Shown in pieces: positions 48,692 through 60,600 of a stretch of DNA of 64,000 nt. Positions within the stretch are counted from its first letter, which is position 1; the number at the start of each line of letters is the position of its first letter. The position numbers and the translations under genes were made by a program. The stretch is from Gordius sp. MW1 (Eukaryota > Nematomorpha > Gordioida > Gordea > Gordiidae): assembly GCA_964036665.1 (NCBI GenBank), contig OZ038527.1:19242221-19306220 (forward strand), given 5' to 3'. The notes beneath the pieces were generated by a model. The model was given only the letters and a program-made list of their open reading frames with translations, searched no databases and was not told the origin of the DNA.

Positions 48692-51600
48692 TTAAGGGAT
48701 TAAATTGTTATGGGACCAAGGTCGATTAAATTGCGAATTATTATTATTGATTATCGGAATCGGCCTTATAGAGGTCGGGTTTTTTTTGTTATTGCATTTG
48801 TAAGAATCCAATAAACGCCGCGCTATGTAGAGTTCTTGCTGCGTTAAGGCTACCTTCTGAGCCGGCACATATTGACATTTGTCATTGGAATTGTGGGCAA
48901 TGATGCTTTGTTTAACGACCGAATTTTGAAGCATATCGTCGGGCTTGAGCCAAGGGGCTAGGGCTAACCATGTTTTACCGACATCTCCGGGCTGGCTGCA
49001 AATGGCTGTTAGGATATCGTCTTCGAATTGTAAGGGGAAATCGTTGTTTTGTGGATGTGGCGATTGTTTCGTTTTATCACTGATACTCGGTTTGTTTACG
49101 CTAAGCGATCGTAAAAAGCAAAGGAAAACACTTTAATTTATTATAAAATCAACACGTGTCTGCCATATATACACCCAAACGAGTGTCAAAATTTTTATAA
49201 AAACGTTATAAATAGAATTCTTATTGAGGATGGAGCGCCATAGACAATGAGTATTTACGCAAGCTACGTTTATGGTAGTGTTGTAAAAACGGCTGGGTTT
49301 TATCTGGTCGACTTTTGGTCAAACTAAGACTAAGGGTGGTCTGTTTTTCAGATTCCAACTAAGCCTAGAGGTCGATTAAGAAAAACAGACCAAATGTTTA
49401 GTCGACTAAAACCAACTGTCGACCAAACATAACCCAGCCGTTTTCACAACACTAGTTTAAAAATAATGTTTGCTTTTAAGAAACATCTAAAATATTTAGA
49501 AAAATACATTTTACGTTTTTTGTAATCCCATGAATACGAAGGGATTATTAACGATCTATCGTCTTATTTATATTAATTCTAATCTAAAGACGCGACGAGA
49601 AAAAATACACGAAAATAAGTTTAGAGACATATTTTACTTTTCTACATTTTTCCTTCTTTTATTATTATCGACACACCAAAAATATAATAATCATAATATC
49701 GTAACAATTTCGCTTTTTAACTACGCGAAAAATAATGATAATATGACTGCGCTTTTTAAAAGATAAAAATAAAATAATAACAAGCGATTGCAAACTCATG
49801 TTAATAAAATACGATTTTAATTCTATACTAATATAACGCGATGGCCATAAAAAGCGCTCGATCGCGATGGGTAATAAAATCTATTTTTATCCTAGTGGTA
49901 AAAGCCAATCGAAAAGATAATTAAAACAAGTAAGCGGGGGGGGGAACAAATAACGAAAAACAAATCAGCTAATAAAACCAATGTGGAACACCACACGTTT
50001 AAACAGACAAAAATTTAATATTATATTTTACATAAAGTAAAAAAATTGTTTAGCACCCTTTTAATTTTCTTTTTAATTTAAAAACGTCACTAAAAAAGAA
50101 ATGTTATTTATTTGGGGCTATTGAAGACTAACTTTTTTTCGCAATAATTAGGAGCCCCCCTCTAAGCAACCATTAAAACTTTAGTCAAATTCTGTCCTTA
50201 TATTTTAAAAAGTTTTAGAAAGAACATAAATAAATACGATGATAATTTTATATAAGCCCAACTTTGAAAAATGACTGGTTGCTGGCGAACATATTAATAT
50301 CCAGGCGCGTAGCCAGGATATTCTCCCGGGGGGGGGGAATTTCCAAATTTTTTTTGTAACATTATTATTTCAACATCAAAAAAATCTAAACATTAAATAC
50401 TTTTTTTTTTTGGGGGGGGGGGAGGTCCCCCCGCTGGCTACGCCACTGTTAATATAAGATCCTAAATTTGCGCAACTCTAATCAATTTGTTCAAGCTTAA
50501 AATGCCTAGTTTATATGTACAATATAAAGGAGCTATATGAGGCCTTGTTTTATCTAAATGTTCAAATAAAATATAGACTTAACATAAGGATCTTTTAAAA
50601 CAAATATAAACATGACCAGCGCCTATCTAAACTCCTCAATGTAAGCCCCCCCCCCTTCAAAAAGATATAACACAGATGATAACTTTCAAAGTAAGGTTAA
50701 ACCAAAATTTAATAAAATCGTAATAATCAAAACAATAAAAAAAATATAATTTTGGGTACTCTGTACAATATAAATTAATGTTTAGTCTTTAATAACATAA
50801 GTGTCCTGTTAAAATAGCAATGTTAACGTTGCTTCGAAATAAATAGCGCGCAATAACAAAATAAAAGCGTGCTGTTTAACAGCACTTACGTAGAGAAACA
50901 AAGGTACATATTAAAATTGAAAAAACATGTTATGCAATTTAAATATAACCCCACCTTACCCAGTTTTAACCTTTTTGCATTTAAAAATCCCTAATTAGCT
51001 TCAAATTTGAAATTAAGTACTGCAAACATACCTGATATTTTTTGTCGCAATCACACCCACAGGCTGGTTGAAATTTCTAAATGATGTAGGACGAGCTGTA
51101 AAAACAATTAAAATCGTAATATTATAAGTAATCAAAATTTTTCTTTTTATATTTGGGCTCAAATATGTACTACAAATTTTTATAAAACAGCAATAGGTTT
51201 TGAGCTCGATTTTCAAGACGTGATTATTTTTTAACTCCATCCGATACTATGAAGTTTTTCGTAAAGGATTAAAAAATAGAATAGTACACCTTTTTCGACA
51301 ATTTTTAATTACACTTAGCTACCATTTTTCTAATTTAAGTATTTCTCATAGTCCTTAAGAAAGAAAAGTTAATTTTTTACCAGGGATTGAGGGATGGTCT
51401 ATAACTTTAACACAATCAGAATCGGAATCCATTTCTGTGAGAAGATCTAACACAATTTCCTCATTTTCGCTCGACGACGATAGCAAGGTTATAAGTTCAG
51501 TTGGTTTGTTGAGCTTGATATTACCCGTCGAGGCAGGATAACTACCTAAAAATGCAATTGCGTTCAAAATATAAATAGATCGTATTATCGCACAAAATTC

Positions 51601-54600
51601 AAGTTATAGTAAATAAAAATGTATCAAGATGTTAATATATAAAAGACGATTTGTTTAATCATTATACCTTTTATTATATTAATCTACTTATTAATATCGG
51701 TTTTATATTATTGCAACAATTAATTGTATATTTTAATATTGTGAATCAAAATCGAATTGGTAAAATCATATGTTTTAATTAAACTTTTTGTATCTTCTAT
51801 TATTTATATTATGGCCCCTCTATATAATTTATCAATAAAGATGTTATGCTCTTCTTATTATTTTCCTATTCCTCTCTTCATTATTCATTTTCAACTCATT
51901 ATTATTATTAGTCACCTAAGTAAAAGGATATTATAAATTAAAATTATTACACTATTAAATCCTATATAGAAATTTTATAGAAAAGAAATACAAAACGTAA
52001 CAAACTCCAAACATTCTTAGATGAACATATTAGTTACCCATAAAAATCATAGTATTTTATACAACAAAATTAGTGCTAAAACCGAAGGGTTGAGGCTGGT
52101 TATTGTACGGTGCTCCAACGTCGCCGGTAACCTTTAATTGCGTGGTGACAACTGAGTTGATTTGCTATAAATGTATAAATTCAAAAACATTATATAACTG
52201 TTATCAAAACATATAATTGTAAAGAAATTCGTTTTTAAATATGTACTTTTTGTCACGCGTTTCGTATGAATTAAATAGGCACTGGTGAGGCAGAGTCGCG
52301 CTGGACTCAATTTAAATAAAAACACTAATAAGCGTTTGGCTTAATATTTAAAAATAAAGATAATTGCGCGATGAATAGGTAGTTTGACATTTGTAAATGC
52401 TAATTTCATACTTTATTTTCTAAATTCAGCAAAACTGATTAAGCATCTGCATCGCAAGAATTTGGTTTTTTAATATTAATTACAAATGTAAAAAGCTTTA
52501 GGTAAATCATACATTGACATTGAATAAAGCGACTTAAAATTGAATGCTTATCTAAATTTAATAAAAACATTCTCCACAATCTCTCAGCACGCAAAACTAA
52601 CATTGGCTCTTGGGAGCATCTTTCACTCAAGTAAACTGGCAGGTTAATACCAAAACAATAATATCTTCAATAACATTTCTTAGATGCGGTAATTGACTGC
52701 CGTGACCTCTAATATATATCTTATGGACCTAACTTGCCCTGCCAGACTAATAAATCGAGGCCGGGCACAAGCAGCCTTCTAACACTCACATCATGTTAAT
52801 TTCGCACTTTGAACACAATATGGATCAAATATAAAATCTGCGGCTATAGTTTCTACTTAAGTTAACACTTTAAATCGGGTTAATTGCGTGTATATACAAA
52901 AACCTCATCGAAAGGGCCTTGAGTGCCAGGCATATTATCTTCATCATTGGAGCCACTACTCTCCTTGAAACCCTTCAGTCTGTGGTGCTTGTGGGAAGAA
53001 GTTTCGGTCTTATCCACCACCACGTTGGAAAGGCCTATAAAAAGCACATGTTTAGGGTCAAAAGTTGAAACGATTTGTTAAATTTAATGACATCCCATTC
53101 TTATTTTACGCTTTTGTCCTGCCAAGCGTGTCCTATTATTGGGGAACATATTATTTAAAGGAAAATTTCCATTACATAACATCCTTGATTGTTAAAAATT
53201 ATTTTATGATTTTTTGTAAGGAGTTATGAGTAAAATATACAAGACTTCAGACCTATTATACTTTACCATTTTTGTGAAAAATACTTAACTCAAAATCGTT
53301 GTTGTAAAAAATAAAATTTAATTTTAAATGCTGTAATAAACAATTAACATTATTAAAACAACTCCATTTATAACTCAGAAAATTATCAACATTTTTTCAT
53401 GAAAATTTGTTAAAATTTTCTTTTAAACGATAATTTAAACCACGTACACACATACATTTATGGCCTTTTTTCGTCATACCAAAAATTATTATTTTTAAGG
53501 AAAAAAATCTAAAAACACTATTTAGACATTCAAACAAAAAGATTTATATATCTGTTAAGTTTAAACAAATATATACCTTTCAGTCATACATATTTTTGTA
53601 GCTTAAATAACATTTTTCTCACATACAAGTTCATTTTAATTAAATTATATACGAACCAAATAATTGCACCTAGGTGGTATATAAAGTTTCAAACATTGCA
53701 ATAGGACTTAAATGGAACAGATTTAAAACAAGTATGTTTAAAATATGTAACCCTAGGTGATGGCGCAAAAATCAAGGTTTCTTTCAATCGACCAAAAATC
53801 GAAAATTATATTGTTTAACAAAGGTAAAAATCAACTGTCATTTTCATATTCAAGTATTAATTGCTATGCAATTTATGGGCTCGTTTTTGGTTGTCCGTCC
53901 ACCAAGTTATTGGCGCCAGCTTTGTTACCTGGATAACCCGGGTTCAAGCCAGGGAGAGGACGAATTTTTTTTTAAATTAAATTAATATTTTGTTCTTGTT
54001 AATACCATTGATAATATGAATTTTTGACCATCCGCTGGCTAACTGACCAATGAATAAAATGACTATTGGCCAAATAAAGCGAAATTTTTAATTGCTATAT
54101 GCAATTTATGGTATTTTTTCGTTTTGAATAGGTTAACATTGATAATTACCCTATGCCCTTTCCTACAAGGGCCTACGCCTCTACTGATATGGGTCCCTGT
54201 GCTCCTTACCAAAGCCTATGCCTTTACTGATATGGGTCCCTGTGCCCCTTACCAAACCCTATGTCTTTACTAAAGTGGGTTCGAATCCCTGAGAGGGCAA
54301 AATTTTTATTTATTTTTTAAATTTAATTAATATATTGTTCTTGTTAATACCATTGATAATGTGACCTTTTGGCCGTCCGCTGGCTCCTGACAATGAAAAA
54401 AATGACCATTGGCCAAAGTATAAATCGAAATTTTTTTTTCGTTTTTGAATTGGTTAACATTGATAAGTACCCTATGCCCTCCCCTACAAGGGTCTATGTT
54501 TCATTATCTATATATTGTCACACTCTTCGGTGTCTTGCACCGAATGTCTTGTCACGCATCGAATGTCTTCTCACGCTGTTTACTTTTAATTTTAATTAAT

Positions 54601-57600
54601 TTAACTAGTTTGTGGGTTCGAATCCCGGAGTTTTTTTTACTATTATGATTGTTCCTGTTACTACCATTGCTATTATGACTTTTTGGCCGTCCGCTGGCTG
54701 CTGACCGATGGAAAAAATGACCTTTGGCAAAAATGTGAATCAAAATTATTTTTTTCGTTTTTTTTGGCTAACATTGACAATTACCCTAAGCCCTCCCCTA
54801 GCAGAGCCTATGCCTCTACTGATATGGTTCCCTGTGCCCCCCCCCCTACAAAAGCCTATGCCTCTCCTGATGTGGGTTCGAATCCCGGAGAGGCCAAATT
54901 TTTATTTATTTTTTTTTGTTTAAATTAATATATTGTTCTTGTTAATACCATTGATAAGACTTTTTGGCCGTCCGTTGGCTGCTGACCGATGGAAAAAATG
55001 ACCATTGGCCAAATAAATCGAAATTTTTTTTTCGTTTTTTTGACTCTTATGAATTTATATCCACTTTTACCGTGTCCTGGCTGCTGACCAATGGAAAAAA
55101 ATGACCATTGGCCAAATTGTGAATCGAAATTTTTTCCATTTTTTTTACTCTTATGATTGTTCCTGTTAATACCATTGATAATATGACTTTTTGGCCGTCC
55201 GCTGGCTGCTGACCAATGGAAAAAAATGACCATTGGCCAAAGTGAGCATCAAAAATTTTTTTCCGTTTTTTTTGGCTATCATTGACTTCTAGAGTATCTG
55301 TTGGTACTGACCAATGAAAAAAAATGACCATTGGCCAAATTTTATATATAACCTAAAAATTTATTATAGATGGTCTAACAAACAGCCAACTATGTAATAT
55401 ATATTTTTAACCTTATAAATGCATATATATTTTTTTATTGGGTTAATATATTTCATTTAATTAGATTGTAATTTCATAGAAAACCTGAAAAGTAATAGTT
55501 AAAAAAATATAGGTATTAGATTCTAATTTACGATACAATATATTGATAGAAACTAACACAAAATTCGAAACCAAGGCCCGTTCTTTCTAATTAAATTCAA
55601 TCTACTATTAAACTATTAAAACACGAATTGTACTTTATTAGATGGCGCGCGTAAGTTTAAATAATTAGTAAAATTTTCTACGTGTTATAGATATTACACC
55701 GCACGTGTGGCCGGGAAATGTCCGATATTTTTAAAACGAAAAGGTATTTTAGGAATCTGAAAAGGCTATTTTACCCCTGGCCGCCCTGGGCACCTACGGG
55801 TAAAGTTTCGAGCGAAGGTGCTAAGTGCAAACCTAAATGTCTTGTTTCTAGCAACACTAAACTACTAAAATGAGCGGGCTAACGTGCGCTAACTTTGTTT
55901 GTGGAGTTGCTTCTTGAAAACGCGACTTTCCAGGGTTTTGTGCCCTATGAATCGGTAAACGGTACAGGGCCGGGTTTGGCCCATCCTGTAAACCCTAGAT
56001 AGGGCTTGTACGTCGTGACAAGGATTCCAACTAGCGTCGAATATTATTACTCTGCTAGCCGCCGTTAAATTAATACCCAAGGAGCCGGCCCGGGTAGATA
56101 GTAGGAAGAGGTGATAGCCTTTCATTCTATGGTCGTCTAGGAGCTCCATTCCAGATTCTTCTAGGCTAGTACAAGGTTTTTCACCTAAGGATGAGGTAAA
56201 TGACTAAAGAGCTTTCATTTAAGTTTCTTTAATTACTATGAAGGGCGAAGGAGGGAAAAGCAAAGCGCATTTCGTATTGCAAATATGTTAAAGCATTGCG
56301 AACGATCTGCATTCATAGAACATTATATATAAGATACACTCACCAATTTCAATTTTTTAGCCATCGCGCAAAAAATATAAATTCCATCTATCATAAACTT
56401 TTTACCGCGGGCCATTTAAATCTTTTGCGTTCTCAATATTTGCGCAAAATAAACCTTATCGTTGCATAGCCACATTTCATAGCAGAGCCTGTAAGAATTA
56501 AAACTGTTTGGCAGTATCTTGATTGTAATTCGTTAGAACACAGGACTGCATACATTTATGCGAAACAATTCTTTTAAACTTTGAAGTAACATTCATCTAT
56601 GATTAGCAGATTAAGACGAATTAAATCAAATCAGAAATTAAGCATGGAACAAGTTGCCAATATATAACACTCAATATCAAGTTTAAGGTGGCAGTTAAAA
56701 TTTGAGGCGAATCTCTGATTCGATTAGATGAAAAACTAGATTAGACCATGTTTGTATGATGAGTTAATTTTAAAAAAATTTGATAAATATTGCTCTTTTC
56801 TTAGTTATTTGAAACTTTATTAAAAAATTAGGCGAAATCAATTATTGAAGTATTTGGACAACAATAAGCAATACTAAATCCGATCACGTTGTATTATCTT
56901 ATTACCAGGGCTAGGTGGGTCGGGGCGAAGGGGGGAGAGACAGAGGGTTTCGTCTGAAGATATTACATTGTCGGTGGAGGCATCGGAATCTGACGAAATG
57001 CGACGATGTTTTTTTCGTTTGCCCCCGAGTGAAAGGGGCTGGTAAATATCATTATTATTCAAAATTATTTATTTTTGTTAAATAAGGTCTTATAATTCAT
57101 AATATAAAACTATTTAAATAAGAAAAACGATTTTAAATTGCTACGATATCCTCCTCAATGCTTAATCTATAGTTATCCTTATTTTTAAAAAACTGTATGG
57201 AAAAAGATAGTTTTCAACAAATATTAATTGATAGATATTTGTGAAAAAATTAAACCGGGGTAAGTAAAGTCATTGTGTCAAAAAGCGAAATACCGTGAAA
57301 GGATCGATTCCACCATTTTCATCTGCTTTCATGGAATGGACATCGAGAAAATCTATATCGTTTGTGTCAAGGGAATTAGGGTCCTGGGGAGGTTTAGGGG
57401 CACTTTCCTAGGATAATTTACAAAATATATTAAATGCGTTTTTATTATAGATTCTACAATTTTTATAGAAATAAAATAATAAATCACCTCAACGACTCGA
57501 TTTTTTGGACTTTTCTTTTTGGCATTGAATAGTCGAATAGATGATTCTCGGTCGCTGTAGGGCGTACTACCATCCAACCTGAAATAATTCACGTTTTTCA

Positions 57601-60600
57601 CCATCTTAAGTTTCTTGACACAATGGCCATCTGAAAGCAATCGAAAAAAATCTATTTTATGGTCATAAGGGTGTGCAAATAATTTGTGGATTAAATTGCA
57701 AATCTATTAAGCGACATATTTTTCAAAACAACTAAAAGTGCCCATAGAAACAAAACTTGGTGAATAAAATTGTAGTACATGAAACAACTTTTTTCATCTA
57801 AAACGCGCTCCTAAGATTAAATCGTAAGGCATTACATGGCAATAGAAAGAGCTTAAGATTTGAAAACTCTTATAATAAAGTGAAAAGAGTTTCATACGGA
57901 AGAATACAATTGAAATCGCATATGGTAGAAACTTAAACAAATCACTAATTATTATTTTAACTTATCAATTCTTTGCCATCATATCACAGCTTAATTATAG
58001 TAAGTAAATAATATACTAGTTTGGCCAGACGTTTCGTTCGAAGATAACACGGGTGCCGATTTGATGTTTAATTCGGTGCGAGCCAGCACTTTTTCCAAAT
58101 AATCCAGCGTTAAGACGCTTTGAGAAAAGAGTAATAACTTTTCGCCCCTGGCCACGGTTTCTTCCAGGATGCGCAAGAATAATTCTACTTTTCCGCTCTG
58201 TCCTTGCCCAAAACCTGCAACTTCTTTGATCGACTTACATTCTAAACGTAAAAGCACAATAGGTACAAGGCATATTTATCTGGCATACATTCCTTATTAT
58301 GCGGCTTTCAAATACAATAAATAAAAAAGGATTATTAATAAAGAAATTTTACGGAAATATTAATGCAATATTGTTAAACGCGATTGTAAGATAGAGATTT
58401 TTTAAACACCTGATTTTAATAAGAGCGTAGGCTTCCTATTTTATATAAATATAACCTCACGTAATAATTAACTTTCCTTGGTATTCAAGTACCCCATAAG
58501 TCAAGCTGCTCATACAAGTACTCGTAATTAAAAACCAAATCATAAACAATTCCCTATAATGCAGCACCAAAAACTTTAGGATTTTAAATTAAATTAAGTT
58601 TTTGTCAGTTATTTCTGATGTTTACCTTTTGCCATGGCAGGATACATTTCCGATATGTGTGGGTGGTTCAATATCTTTAGAGCGGCCGCGAAAAAGGCTA
58701 AATGACCAGCGCAGTTGCGTTTAATGTGCGAGCCTGGGCCCAGTAAATCGTTTAAGTCGAGCCCTAATAGATAACGCCAAACAATAAAAAATTTAATCAA
58801 CTCAAAATTCGCTAATCCATGCTCCAGGTGTTTTGTATCTTGCCTCTGCAAGTAATCTAATATACTAGTAAATTCCAAATCTCTCTCACTCCACTAATAT
58901 ACCACATTAAGGATTCTTTAAAATTTTTAAATAATTAAGTTTAATAGTCTTCACAAATGGTTTAAAATGTATTTATTTATATCGAGCAAAATGTCTATTT
59001 TGCGATAAAATTGACGTTGAAAGTCAAACCAAATAATGATGGCAAATTTTTAATCTGATTAAGTTATCGATACTTTGCCAAATACACGTTGTAATTAAAT
59101 CTAAAAGACTATAGCTAAGATGTTAACCTTAGTTACTTATCCGTGTCAAAATAAACTCCTACCAGATCTACCATTTAACCTCCCCCCAAAAGGCGTATTA
59201 ATATCACCAACTGTCAAAGTGAATTATAAGTTATTATGACTATCAAGCACGTCATGTATAGAATATTGAGGACACTTTCTTTAAAAAGCGTTGAATATTT
59301 TGGGTTTATCTATATGCTATGCAATAGGGTAAAAAAAAACATTAAACCAGATGAATCCTTCAGCTGTCGAGCTCTAGTTTTCAGTCGCCTGTACATGATT
59401 CTCTGGGCAGAGCTCAATTTAACGCTCAGTATGTATTCGCGTTTGGGTGGCAAACTTTGGGCTAGCAGAGTGGCATCTCTCCTTTGAACGACACCCTCCA
59501 ACAGGGTATGTAGGACGTGCGATTTTATGCGGCCCACGCGAGCCTCTAAGGCCGTAGCCTTCGGTTTTTGCCCTTGGGTGATGGGCCGTTCGAAGCTAGC
59601 TTTAAAATCGGAGAGGGAACCCAAGAAACCCGGTCTCACGAAATCTATCATAGACCTAGAGTAGAGGTGTTGGTGACGGATTGTAAGATTTAAAGTGATA
59701 ATGACGAAAGTTAATGCAACGTTGTCAATTCAATTTTATCTATATCATCGATTCCAGATTTAAAACTAAGAATAGTTATCATATATTTTTTCATTATCTA
59801 AAATCTATTTAATATCAAGAGGAAAAATAGCCTTTATTTAAGTCTGGATGCGCTAGCACAGGAAAGACAAGTCTTGGTGATTCGTTGCTTTGTAAACTAG
59901 ATGTCACTCTCGAACGACTTATAAAGTGTACGACTACGAGGACTTGTGCTGCTATGCATAATTCTATAATAAATTTGCGATTAAAAATTTTTCAAAAACT
60001 TGGCACCCATTAATACCTGTAGACCAAAATTTCGCACGTTACACCATGATCCTCAGCATAAATAATAGCTTCAACTAAGTCAACACCAGTCTTTTAAAAT
60101 AGTTTTCAAAAAAACTAACGATAATAAACCAAATCTATAGATAAATGAATGACAAAAAGGTGATGATATTGAGATCCAAAAATATCTAGTTGACTACACT
60201 ATACTCTTTAGTTTTCGCCAAAAAATAAAAATTAATTGAAAGTTCGGGCAAAATGTATAATTTTGTCGAGAGTATATTTAACCAATATTCGATGAGGTTG
60301 TTTTGCAGTGGGTAGCCGGTTAGGACGACCCTCCTCAGAGTTTTAATCTTCTTCAACACTTTGCTCAGGCTGGCGTATTGACTCTTTATCCTGTGCCCTT
60401 CGTCGCATATAATCAAGTCGGGACCGGGATCGATTAGGTAATTCCAAAACTCTATCCGTCAAAAATTTAACTTTAAAAATGTTAATTTCATGCGTATGTT
60501 CTTCATAAATATTATAATTGATCCATTTTTTTACTTTAAATAAGATACAGAACAGCATGAAATATTATATTACTGTCATAAACATAAAAGTTATTGTGGC

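Noticed and set aside
54868..54895. A tRNA gene, from GTGGGTTCGAATCCCGGAG.
   Set aside because: Only the T-arm/B-box part is present; no D-arm, anticodon arm or acceptor pairing at the right distance.
53860..55345. A CRISPR-like or satellite array.
   Set aside because: Modules vary in order and spacing, there are no regular spacers, and the sequence is clearly animal with introns.
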